From Plantimonas leprariae (lineage in GTDB: Bacteria; Pseudomonadota; Alphaproteobacteria; Rhizobiales; Rhizobiaceae), in contig NZ_VZDO01000014.1 of the NCBI RefSeq assembly GCF_008802405.1, positions 62,001 to 126,000 of the forward strand: a stretch of DNA of 64,000 nt, written 5' to 3'. Position 1 is the first letter of the stretch, and each line of letters opens with the position of its first letter. The notes under the pieces were generated by a model, which was given only the letters and a program-made list of their open reading frames with translations, did no database searches and was not told the origin of the DNA. Both the position numbers and the translations under genes were made by a program. Shown here piece by piece: positions 8,791 to 16,597 of the stretch.

Positions 8791-10094
8791 TTGAGGCTTA
8801 CCGTGTTCGGGGCGAACGTCATCGGCGTCTTCGCGCCGCTGACGGCGCCTGTCATCACACGCGGCTGACCGACGCCGCTCTTCAACCAGCATTCCTTTTT
8901 CGGCTTGACGAAGGTGAAGGCGGCGCAGCGTCCTTCCTTGACGCAGGCCATGCGGCAGTCGAACTGCCTCTTGGCGCTGGCGAACGGCTTTCGCGACAGG
9001 TCGAAGCCGGGAATGTCGACGTCCTTGTATAGGTTGGTGTTCGGGTCGATCGCGCCGAAGTGCATCGTTTGTGGATCCGCCTCGGTGCGGGTCAGCAGCA
9101 GACCGGAGATCGCTGCCGAGTTGCCGTCGAGATCGCCCTGGCTGTTTTTCAGGAAGCAGTTCGGCCCGCGCCCGACCGGCGTCTTGACGTTGAACGTGAA
9201 GGCCCGGCACGATTTGTCGGAAAGGCACTGCATCGCGCAGGATGGGGCGTCCGACACGACGACGCTGGCAATGTCGCGGCCAAGGAAGTCGAGCCCGCCG
9301 TAGAGCGCCATGCGGTTCGGCCGACGCGCGTAGTCCTCGATCGCCGACAGCGTCTGGTTCGCCTCCTCGCTCGGCATCGCAGAAGGCAGCGGCGAGGGTG
9401 TGGCGGACGCGACGGCCGGCAGAGGGCTCGGCATGATCGGCGTCAGGGCCGGGACGGGGGCAGGCGTGGCCGCAACCTGCGGGGACGCCGGAGCCGGAAC
9501 GATCGGCGTTGCTGCCGGCGGCGGATCGCCCGCCTTGTGGTTCAGGTGGTAGGCGGCGATTTCCTCCGTCGTGAACGCGTGCATGTTGTTCGCAGGCGTG
9601 CGGAACATCACCGTCAGCACCTCAACCGGCGTCTCGAAGCGGTTCAGGACGTCGATGATGTCGGAGATCGACAGCTGCGCACTGGTCAGGTCCGGAATGT
9701 CGGCTGAAATCTGGTGGACGCCCAACTTGCCATCGACCTGCCGCTCGGCGCCGGCGAAGTAGAGGAACGAGCAGGCCGACATGCATTCCGCACCAGCCGG
9801 GATGAATGTCGAAAGCTTGCGCTGGTGGATGTCGTCGGCGATCAGCAAACCGGCTGAGACGAGCCCACCAGGGCTGTTGAGCACCACGAGCTTGGCGTTC
9901 GGTGTGGCGAGCAGCGCCCGGCGGAAATCAAGCGCCGTCCCCTCCTCAATCCGCCCATTGAGTTCGATCGCCTCTGGCCGGTCGGTGTCGACGCGGAAGG
10001 GACCGAACGTCTTCATCGCAGCCCCGGCCGTTACGACGGAACAGAGCAGCAAGACAGTCGCAACGGCACAGTTCCAGAACGCACGACCAGCCAT
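8787..10094 (-). CDS. Exported ClpP/crotonase-fold serine protease-like protein with two PAN domains
   Basis: 435 residues. The signal peptide is at 1-26 and the COG3904-type periplasmic domain at about 30-190. That domain has an oxyanion-type loop VLNSPGGLVS (71-80), the probable nucleophile Ser106 in CMSAC, and a conserved His127 in GVHQIS. A Pro/Ala linker (195-275) leads to two Cys-rich PAN/apple modules, about 290-345 (CAMQCLSDKSCRAFTF) and 370-415 (CRMACVKEGRCAAFTF). PAN modules bind sugars or proteins, so the enzyme may act at the cell envelope. A broken near-duplicate lies outside the island at 53510-54545. Confidence 0.82.
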   Translation of the reverse strand: MAGRAFWNCAVATVLLLCSVVTAGAAMKTFGPFRVDTDRPEAIELNGRIEEGTALDFRRALLATPNAKLVVLNSPGGLVSAGLLIADDIHQRKLSTFIPAGAECMSACSFLYFAGAERQVDGKLGVHQISADIPDLTSAQLSISDIIDVLNRFETPVEVLTVMFRTPANNMHAFTTEEIAAYHLNHKAGDPPPAATPIVPAPASPQVAATPAPVPALTPIMPSPLPAVASATPSPLPSAMPSEEANQTLSAIEDYARRPNRMALYGGLDFLGRDIASVVVSDAPSCAMQCLSDKSCRAFTFNVKTPVGRGPNCFLKNSQGDLDGNSAAISGLLLTRTEADPQTMHFGAIDPNTNLYKDVDIPGFDLSRKPFASAKRQFDCRMACVKEGRCAAFTFVKPKKECWLKSGVGQPRVMTGAVSGAKTPMTFAPNTVSLN

Positions 10095-10212
10095 TGCCCG
10101 CCCTCCCGAATGTGGCGACTTCTTGGCAAAGCAACTTACGGGTGTCTGCGGGAAAAGGAAGAGCATGTTTGCGTCGCGCTGCTCTACCAGTACGGTTTAT
10201 CTTCGCTCGCTT

Positions 10213-10281
10213 TAGGCGGCCGGCGTCGAGTTCATCGCCAAGAACGGTGGCGGCGCCGGCGTCAGCCTGCGGAGATTTTGA
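10213..10281 (+). pseudogene. Detached 3' tail of an XRE regulator gene
   Basis: Encodes AAGVEFIAKNGGGAGVSLRRF and a TGA stop, matching the C-terminal tail of the intact XRE protein encoded at 7788-8012. The helix-turn-helix part is missing. The TGA overlaps the start codon of the next gene (TGATG at 10279-10283). Confidence 0.75.
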
Positions 10282-10913
10282 TGTCGCATTCGAACGCCGA
10301 GCCCGACGATCTCGAGGATCTGGATCGACAGGTCGCCGAACGGGCGGCGCGGCGGCGACATCATCCCGTCATCCGTGCCCTCGGCTGGATCAGCGAGATT
10401 GCCGACCAGCCGCAGTTGGCCGCCGTCTGCGGCGTGACCGCGCTCGTCGGGATCGTCCGGGGCGATCGGCGTTTGGCCGGAACCAGTGTCCTGATGCTGG
10501 CGGGACATGGTCTGGCGACCTTCGCCAAAAGCATCCTGAAGCGCAGGATCAACCGCACCCGGCCGCATGTCGCCGTCGAGGAAGGGCGTTACGAGATGGG
10601 CCCTGGACGGAGCCAAAACAGCGACGACCAGTCCTTCCCGTCCGGGCATACCGCAAGTGCCGTAGCCGTGGCGGGGATCGTGTCGGTCCGCTATCCCGCC
10701 GCGGCGCTGCCGGCTTCGGCCCTCGCGGTGGCCGTGTCGGCAATCCAGGTGCCGCGCGGCAAGCACTACCCCGGCGATCTTGCCGCCGGCTTGGCGATCG
10801 GCATCGTCTCTGCTGGCCTCGCGCTTGCGCTCGGAAAGGCTGCTCGCACCAGCGTCGCGCTCGTCGCCAAGAACGGCGCCGGCGTGCGGCTACGGAATAC
10901 TGGCAGCGAATGA
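10281..10913 (+). CDS. PAP2-family membrane phosphatase
   Basis: 210 residues with the three phosphatidic-acid phosphatase motifs: K-x6-RP (KRRINRTRPH, about 93-102), PSGHT (about 118-122) and RGKHYPGD (about 160-167). Hydrophobic helices lie between and around them. The family removes phosphate from lipid phosphates (undecaprenyl-PP, phosphatidate) at the inner membrane. The C terminus after the last helix (VAKNGAGVRLRNTGSE) looks like a second XRE-type tail grafted onto the gene. The stop overlaps the next start (ATGA). Confidence 0.88.
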   Translation: MSHSNAEPDDLEDLDRQVAERAARRRHHPVIRALGWISEIADQPQLAAVCGVTALVGIVRGDRRLAGTSVLMLAGHGLATFAKSILKRRINRTRPHVAVEEGRYEMGPGRSQNSDDQSFPSGHTASAVAVAGIVSVRYPAAALPASALAVAVSAIQVPRGKHYPGDLAAGLAIGIVSAGLALALGKAARTSVALVAKNGAGVRLRNTGSE

Positions 10914-11347
10914 GCGAAAACGCAGCCTCGATCCACCACATCCGCGAGGAGATGCGGTTTGAAGCCGACGTACTCAACGGCCGCATCAACGCGCTGATCA
11001 GCGCCGAAGCGTTTCTGACGATTGCCTTCACGATGGCCTTAGGCAATCCGGGCACCGGCCATGTTGCACTGATCCTGTCAGTAATCGGCTTTGTGCTCGC
11101 CGTCCTGTCCTGGCCGGGCGTGAATACGGGCATCAGGATCATCAACGAATGGAACACGCTGCTGATTGCGTCGCTCGAAGCTGCCCCGGAAGCGACCCGT
11201 TTGATGTGGCGCCCTTCGATCTTCAGCGAAGCCGCGGGACGTTCGGATCGCGCTCACCGCAGAGGAATGGTCTTCGCACGCTCCATGCCGATCGTATTCG
11301 CGCTGGCATGGTCGCTTTTCGCCGGCATCGCCGTCGTCAGGCTCTGA
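10910..11347 (+). CDS. Two-helix membrane protein, function unknown
   Basis: 145 residues. A helical N terminus (residues 1-40) precedes a helical hairpin in the membrane (FLTIAFTMALGN, VALILSVIGFVLAVLSW), a cytoplasmic loop, and a last helix at the C terminus (SMPIVFALAWSLFAGIAVV). The start overlaps the PAP2 stop, so the two are translationally coupled and may act together at the membrane. No family is recognised. Confidence 0.7.
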   Translation: MSENAASIHHIREEMRFEADVLNGRINALISAEAFLTIAFTMALGNPGTGHVALILSVIGFVLAVLSWPGVNTGIRIINEWNTLLIASLEAAPEATRLMWRPSIFSEAAGRSDRAHRRGMVFARSMPIVFALAWSLFAGIAVVRL

Positions 11348-11635
11348 GCGGCCGGCTGCGACGTACTCGAGCTGATTTGAAACGGAGAGATACGGAGGAT
11401 CAAAGCGAACCTTCGACCTACGCACAACCTGCGCGGATCGTGAAACAGCGGATCGCCGAGGCGAAGGATCCTGACTGCGTTCGGCAAGACACACCGTCTC
11501 AAGCCCGTCGCCGATAAGGTTACTGAGCACTTTCTTCTTGCCCGCCTCGGTTGAATATGGCTGAAGAGGGCAACGGCTGGTCCAGCGCGGTAGCTGCGCA
11601 TGCGACGGTCGCTCAGTGCCAAGGGAGAGCATGAC
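11348..11635. other. Intergenic region before the RTX gene
   Basis: 288 bases without a convincing gene. The ribosome site AAGGGAGA just upstream of 11636 serves the RTX gene. No clear promoter or repeat is seen. Confidence 0.5.
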
Positions 11636-13024
11636 ATGGTGACGCTGACGGTTGCGTCGAACTATTCGTTCGACACGGACGATGTCGACTTCAACGATCT
11701 GTATTGGGCCGACAGGTACACGTCTTCGCCGACGGTCTTTCGCGCTACCTACGATGACGGCAGCTTCTCCGAGCTGCGCGGCACCGGCTTCACCTACGAT
11801 CAGTACGGCACACCGGTCGGCGGAACGATCAGCAGCTATCTCATCGGGGAGACCAACGGGGCACCGCTCGTCACCGTCACCGGTTTCAACGTGTCCGTCC
11901 AGGCATTGGTCCAGGTTGCCGAGACGTACTCGACGGACGACGACTACAGCCTGCTGGAAGCTGTCTTCTCCGGATCCGATCAACTGACCGGCGGAAACAA
12001 CGACGATTACCTGCATGGTTTTGCCGGCAACGACGTCCTGCGCGGCAATGGCGGCGACGATGTCCTGCATGCCGGGTCGGGGAACGACATCGTCTACGGC
12101 AACACCGGAGCGGACTACCTCTTCGGTGAAGAAGGTAACGACATCCTCTTCGGTGGCACAGACGGCAACTATCTCGACGGTGGCGCCGGCAACGATACGG
12201 CGTCCTACGCCGATCTTGACGGGCTGGTTGTCGCCAACCTCAGCAACAATTGGGCGAACGCGGGGCTTGCCGCTGGCGACGAATTCACGTCGATCGAGAA
12301 TTTGACTGGCAACCGTTTCAACGATACGCTGACCGGCGACAGCTTCGCCAACGTTCTCGATGGCGGCCGCGGGGTCGACCGTCTCATCGGCGGGGGCGGC
12401 AATGACACCTACCTCGTGGACGACATTCGTGACGTGGTGATCGAGGCGGTCGGAGGAGGCGGGGATACCGTCATTACCACCGTCAGCTATGGTCTCGGTT
12501 CCGGCCAGGAGATCGAAGCGCTGCAGGCGGCGGGCAGTGCCGACCTGAAGCTGAACGGCAACGAGGGCCGCAACTGGATCTACGGCAATGCCGGCAACAA
12601 TTTCCTGGTCGGGCGCGACGGCAACGATACGCTGATCGGTGGAGCTGGCAACGATCGGCTGTTCGGTGGCAAGGGCGTCGATGTCCTCGATGGCGGCGCG
12701 GGCAAGGACATTTTCGTCTTCGCCGAGACGCCGGGCGCGGCAAACGCCGACAGGATCAAGAGCTTCGTGGCCACCGACGACACGATCTGGTTGTCCAAGG
12801 CGGTATTTGCGGCGGCCGGGCCGCTGGGGGCGCTGGCGGCGGACGCGTTCTACGCCAGCCTATCGGGCGTGGCGCACGACGCTTCCGACCACATCCTCTA
12901 CTCCAGCCGGACGGGCGACCTTTCCTACGACGCCGATGGCAACGGCGCGGGCGCGGCGGTCGTCTTCGCCCATCTCGACCCGGGTTTGCGTCTGACGAAC
13001 AACGACTTCGCCGTCATCGCTTAA
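11636..13024 (+). CDS. RTX-type calcium-binding secreted protein
   Basis: 462 residues without an N-terminal signal peptide. From about residue 115 there are blocks of the nonapeptide GGxGxDxLx (for example GGNNDDYLHGFAGNDVLRG, then GGAGNDRLFGGKGVDVL). They are interrupted by a parallel-beta spacer. The C-terminal region (about 370-462) resembles the type I secretion signal domain of hemolysin-type proteins. It is presumably exported by an ABC/MFP/TolC system encoded elsewhere and folds with calcium outside the cell. The N-terminal 110 residues show no catalytic motif. A second RTX-like gene starts at 63713. Confidence 0.88.
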   Translation: MVTLTVASNYSFDTDDVDFNDLYWADRYTSSPTVFRATYDDGSFSELRGTGFTYDQYGTPVGGTISSYLIGETNGAPLVTVTGFNVSVQALVQVAETYSTDDDYSLLEAVFSGSDQLTGGNNDDYLHGFAGNDVLRGNGGDDVLHAGSGNDIVYGNTGADYLFGEEGNDILFGGTDGNYLDGGAGNDTASYADLDGLVVANLSNNWANAGLAAGDEFTSIENLTGNRFNDTLTGDSFANVLDGGRGVDRLIGGGGNDTYLVDDIRDVVIEAVGGGGDTVITTVSYGLGSGQEIEALQAAGSADLKLNGNEGRNWIYGNAGNNFLVGRDGNDTLIGGAGNDRLFGGKGVDVLDGGAGKDIFVFAETPGAANADRIKSFVATDDTIWLSKAVFAAAGPLGALAADAFYASLSGVAHDASDHILYSSRTGDLSYDADGNGAGAAVVFAHLDPGLRLTNNDFAVIA

Positions 13025-13040
13025 CCGAGACGCAGAAGCT

Positions 13041-13073
13041 GCCCGAGCCTGTCTATTGCAGACAGACTCGGGC
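13041..13073 (+). terminator. Hairpin after the RTX gene
   Basis: GCCCGAG-CCTGTC (13041-13053) pairs with GACAG-A-CTCGGGC (13061-13073) with a short loop, 17 bases past the RTX stop and before the convergent DUF3572 remnant. There is no strong T-run. Confidence 0.6.
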
Positions 13074-13080
13074 GATCACA

Positions 13081-13230
13081 TTAGCCTTGCGCCAGTGCGT
13101 CCCGCGCCCGTCCGATCTTGGCCGGATCCAGCCCGGCGGCACCGGCGAAGTCGATCAGGTCCGCTTCGTTCGCCAGCAGGAAGTCGAGCAGTCCGACGAA
13201 GAACGCCGGCTTGGTAGCCTCGGCCTGTCG
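13081..13230 (-). pseudogene. DUF3572-like C-terminal remnant
   Basis: Encodes a DUF3572-like tail (FFVGLLDFLLANEADLIDFA, then GLDPAKIGRARDAL) with an intact stop at 13081. The N-terminal half expected of this roughly 90-residue alphaproteobacterial family is missing. The outer-membrane gene starting its stop at 13247 has replaced it. A second, more damaged copy of the same tail lies at 63290-63430. In both places an RTX-like gene is the neighbour. Confidence 0.65.
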
Positions 13231-13246
13231 CGACGGTAGGCGCTGC

Positions 13247-14059
13247 TCAGAAGCGGTAGCTGATCCCGACCTTCGCCTGATGCAAGCGCGTGTCGAACTT
13301 GGCGTCGGCCTCGGTTCCGTCTTCGAAGGTGAACTCGTAGCGCTTGCTGCCAAGGTCGGTGTAGTCGTATTCCCCCCGGACGATCAGATGTTCGGTGACG
13401 GCCATCGCAAGTCCGCCGCCGACCGTATAGCCAACGGCCGTGTCGGTGTCGCTGGCTTCGGCCGATGCGTCGGTCGGCAGCGTCGTGAGGTACTGGACGC
13501 CCGCTCGTCGGGTGACGGTCGAACTGGCGCTGTAGGAGGTCTCGACGCGGCCGACCGCCAATCCTCCGGTCGCGAACGGCATGAACGCGCCGAGTTCGTA
13601 GCCGAGCCGCGCCTTCAGCGCGCCGTGCTCCTTCAGGTCGTGCTCGAAGCGCTCTTGCAGCGTGACGGTATAGTCGGTCAGCACGCGGACTGGATTACCA
13701 TTTGGCCGGATGATCCGGCCAACGGCCTCCACCGTCTGGCCGATACTCTCACCGGCAACGTTTTCGCTGCCGAGAAACCCCTGCAACTCACCCTCAAGGC
13801 CGAGATATACGCTTCCGAGCGACACGCCGTACCCGGCGTGAGCGCCAAGCAATCCGCCTGTCGTGTTCGGATCGCGACCGTCCGCCAAGCCGACATCCGA
13901 AGAGAACCGACTGTCGAAGAACCCGGCACCGCCTTGCACGCCGGCATAGAAGCCGGAGAAACGGGATTGATCGAACTGAGCTTCGATCGGGTCCGCCGCC
14001 CAAGCGATGTTGACGCCGGCAAACGAGAACGCCAGCGAAAGGATATGCCGCAACGCCAT
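13247..14059 (-). CDS. Outer-membrane beta-barrel protein (Omp25/opacity-like)
   Basis: 270 residues. A signal peptide (about 1-22, ending NIAWAA) leads to a barrel beginning FSGFYAGVQGGAGFF, a hallmark of the alphaproteobacterial Omp25/Omp31-like family. Alternating strands follow, ending in KVGISYRF with the terminal Phe recognised by the BAM complex. It has long loops at about 105-140 and 175-200. It would be a small surface porin-like protein. It faces the RTX gene across a remnant. Confidence 0.88.
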   Translation of the reverse strand: MALRHILSLAFSFAGVNIAWAADPIEAQFDQSRFSGFYAGVQGGAGFFDSRFSSDVGLADGRDPNTTGGLLGAHAGYGVSLGSVYLGLEGELQGFLGSENVAGESIGQTVEAVGRIIRPNGNPVRVLTDYTVTLQERFEHDLKEHGALKARLGYELGAFMPFATGGLAVGRVETSYSASSTVTRRAGVQYLTTLPTDASAEASDTDTAVGYTVGGGLAMAVTEHLIVRGEYDYTDLGSKRYEFTFEDGTEADAKFDTRLHQAKVGISYRF

Positions 14060-14319
14060 GATGGCCCCCTAGGAACGATCCCCTGTAGCAGTGAGCCGCT
14101 GCTGCCCGCTATGCTGGCAATGCCACAGCCCGATCGTATTCGGCCGGCACCGATCCTCTTCATACGCTGACGATGCGGCTGCGCGGCCTGGTCGCGATCG
14201 TCGAGGGCTGGCGCGGATCGCGCTGGCTGATGCTGACCGGGACGGCGCGCCGGATGATCGCAGATGGGTTCGCGGAATGATCAGCGAAAGCGAATAGGCT
14301 GTGACCAGTGTTAGTTGTA
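14060..14319. other. Intergenic region
   Basis: 260 bases. A 35-codon + strand frame at 14173-14280 (MRLRGLVAIVEGW start) exists, but there is no ribosome site or neighbour to support it. The region probably holds the promoter of the barrel gene and the end of the AT-richer unit to its right. Confidence 0.4.
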
Positions 14320-14916
14320 TTAAGCCTTCCGTATCGACGATACATTCTGAGCTTGGTCTTTTCCTCTCTCTTCCAAATATAAAGCTTTATACCACACAAT
14401 GTCGTGCATTAGCGTAACAGAACCAGTTGCTTGACGAATAGCGTAAATCGAGAAGAATATCGATGATGCGAAAGATACTTGGTGCATCCACATTGGAAAT
14501 ACCGTAATCAACGAGACGATCAAAGCTAAGCCGGTCGCAAGGACAGCTGCGATTTGAGAGGCGTGAATATAACCCACGTGAAAAAGGTAAACGTTTAGCA
14601 TCTGATGCTTGCGCAGAAATTCATAAAATCCGGGGGCAAACATCGCATCGTAAATTCGCGAGAATGCTGACCAACTCAAAGCAAGCAACAACGCATCAAG
14701 GGCTAAGACGCCGCCGTACAACGTCGCCGTAACAGACGGTTCCGCGAGCACCTTGTCCTGAGATACCAGCGTGGCAGCGCAGGTAGAAATGCCGAGAATC
14801 AGCGCCAACCAGTAAGGTACGACCGCACGAGCGCCTTTCGTGGCGACGTCGTCTCGAAGCGCTTCGAACCACAATTCCAGCAGTGAGGGACGACTTCTGT
14901 TAGGGTTCGTCGCCAT
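14320..14916 (-). CDS. Four-helix membrane protein, candidate effector of a two-gene unit
   Basis: 198 residues. Hydrophobic helices lie at about 35-52 (YWLALILGISTCAATLV), 67-88 (GGVLALDALLLALSW), 120-140 (QIAAVLATGLALIVSLITVF) and 145-165 (SSIFFSIYAI). The cytoplasmic tail is charged. Its start lies inside the end of the upstream gene (17-base overlap), so both proteins are made together. The DNA is clearly more AT-rich than the surroundings, which indicates separate acquisition. Small multi-pass proteins paired with a soluble partner are typical membrane effectors of anti-phage systems; that role is inference only. The family is not recognised. Confidence 0.75.
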   Translation of the reverse strand: MATNPNRSRPSLLELWFEALRDDVATKGARAVVPYWLALILGISTCAATLVSQDKVLAEPSVTATLYGGVLALDALLLALSWSAFSRIYDAMFAPGFYEFLRKHQMLNVYLFHVGYIHASQIAAVLATGLALIVSLITVFPMWMHQVSFASSIFFSIYAIRQATGSVTLMHDIVWYKALYLEERGKDQAQNVSSIRKA

Positions 14917-15799
14917 AAAACTCGATGAGCGCTTTCGCTACCTCGTTGGCCTCCAGATCGAACGTACGCTGCGGCTCGACCGAGACACGCAAAACTTGCG
15001 GATCTGCTTGGCGCTGTTGGATTTTTTTCCTATCGTCCGAATATGGTGATTTGACGATAGCGGCTTCAAGGCCTCCTTCGGTGACGCCGCGTAGCCCGTA
15101 TGTTCCGTAACCGCTGTCAGCCAAGCCGACTGCCTCGGTGATGTAACCTTCATCGAGACGCATCGATGAGCCTTCTTTCGGAACTGCATAGCCCGAAAGT
15201 TTTCCAATTCGTTCGTTTTCCAGCAGTTCGCTCAACTTGCGTCCAGGATCGCTGGGATGAGGATTGAATGGCCGTATCGTGAAGTCGAACCGTTTGAGGT
15301 CCCATGTCTTGAGCGCCCGTTGCCGGTCCTGCGGGCTAGCAGCTGGTCGCACAGATACGTCACCGCCATCCACCGCCTTGCGAAACACGCTCTTGAACCT
15401 CGCAATACCGGCTCTGGCGCCAATGAATGGATCGCCGCTGCGGTCACAGACACCAAGGACCCCAAGTTCCGGCAGTGCCACAAACGGCGCATAACGAATG
15501 CCGTCGCCTTCCTCGATGCGAACATCAACCTCGTCGTCTGCATCGTTGTAGTTCGCGATGGTGCGCTGCGTAATCTGGTACCCGACAGCCCAAGTGAGGA
15601 GGAAATGATTGTTGAGCTGCCGGTGCTTCGCACGCATCGCAAACGTGTGGCCTTCGTCTTCGTCGGCATCCGGCTGGCGATGGGTCACCATTTGCCCGCG
15701 GATTTCTGCAAGCGCGTCGTGCTGCTCTGAACCGCTTAGCGGCATCTCATTGATTGTCAGATCATACCGGCAGAAAAGATAAGGGATCGTACGCGCCAT
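14900..15799 (-). CDS. Soluble partner protein of the two-gene unit, function unknown
   Basis: 299 residues, preceded by an excellent ribosome site (GGAGGAATT-ATG). No signal peptide or membrane helix. It opens with a beta strand (IPYLFCRYDLTINEM). It continues with a charged segment, a core containing ITQRTIANYNDADDEVDV and EEGDGIRYAPFVALPELGVLG, and a C-terminal half with FDFTIRPFNPHPSDPGRKL. No nucleotidyltransferase, P-loop, TIR or nuclease motif is visible. The architecture resembles large families of uncharacterised proteins found singly or paired with membrane proteins in defence-rich islands. It overlaps the four-helix gene by 17 bases. Confidence 0.75.
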   Translation of the reverse strand: MARTIPYLFCRYDLTINEMPLSGSEQHDALAEIRGQMVTHRQPDADEDEGHTFAMRAKHRQLNNHFLLTWAVGYQITQRTIANYNDADDEVDVRIEEGDGIRYAPFVALPELGVLGVCDRSGDPFIGARAGIARFKSVFRKAVDGGDVSVRPAASPQDRQRALKTWDLKRFDFTIRPFNPHPSDPGRKLSELLENERIGKLSGYAVPKEGSSMRLDEGYITEAVGLADSGYGTYGLRGVTEGGLEAAIVKSPYSDDRKKIQQRQADPQVLRVSVEPQRTFDLEANEVAKALIEFYGDEP

Positions 15800-15913
15800 A
15801 ATTCCTCCGCGGCAGGCGACGGAATTGATGCATACGGAAGGGGATAGTCAATCACTCCAACCCTCTCAGGTTGTTTCATGCACTGCCGTTGCAGTCTCAA
15901 AACTTCGCTCGGG

Positions 15914-16597
15914 TCATCGGTAGACCCCGAACGGCCCGCCGCCGAACAGCGCGGCCCGCCGTTCCCGATCCGCGGCTTCGCGCTGGTCCTGTTCTTGCCT
16001 GTAGCGCTGACGCGCCTGCATCTGGCCGGCGAGGAGATCGCCGAACGACGGGGCCGGATCGATCGGCACGGTGCGGACGGGCGTCTGCCCGACGACGTCG
16101 CCGAACACGGCCGGCGCGGGGCCCTGCGGAGTGAACCGGTTCGCCAGCGGCTCGGGCGACGTCAGGGCTGCCGACGGGGTCGACACCGTCGAGGGTGCGC
16201 CCTTGCCGCCTCGGGCGCCGGCGAGCTCGACGTGCCAGGGCTCGTAGCTCATCGGGAACGACAGGCCGTAGGCGCCGGCGTTCTGATGCACCCAGTCGCG
16301 CGCGGCGGCCGAGGCCTTGTCCAGCCGCAGCCCCGACGCGGACAGGTCGGCCGCGTCGCCGTGGTTGTGCCGCGAGCCGCCCGGGCGCGCCACCATGCGC
16401 CCGCTCTTGTCCGAGGCTTCCCAGAGCTGACGCTGCCGCTCGACGGAGCGGTAGCCGGACCCGACCTGCAGCCCGAGCTCGGGCGGCGCCGCGATGAACA
16501 TGCGCTCGAGCGCCTCGCGGAACTCCGGCCGCATACCGGTGAAGCTGTCCGGGCGCGTCGCGCCGCCGACGGCGTAGCGGGACCAGTCGAACGCCAT
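15914..16597 (-). CDS. M15-type peptidase / phage lysin-like protein
   Basis: 227 residues. The first 120 contain the M15 D-Ala-D-Ala peptidase pattern: SGYRSVERQRQLWEAS, then RHNHGDAADL (His-x6-Asp zinc ligands) and the late EPWHVEL with the third ligand. The second half is Pro/Gln-rich with a charged helix (RQRYRQEQDQREAADRERRA). It would cut peptidoglycan cross-links during DNA ejection or release. It is the last gene of the leftward phage operon; its ATG overlaps the TGA of the gene before it (TGATG). Confidence 0.82.
   Translation of the reverse strand: MAFDWSRYAVGGATRPDSFTGMRPEFREALERMFIAAPPELGLQVGSGYRSVERQRQLWEASDKSGRMVARPGGSRHNHGDAADLSASGLRLDKASAAARDWVHQNAGAYGLSFPMSYEPWHVELAGARGGKGAPSTVSTPSAALTSPEPLANRFTPQGPAPAVFGDVVGQTPVRTVPIDPAPSFGDLLAGQMQARQRYRQEQDQREAADRERRAALFGGGPFGVYR

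Noticed and set aside
14173-14280. 35-codon + strand ORF
   Set aside because: No ribosome site, no conserved feature, and it lies in a region of promoter and gene ends.
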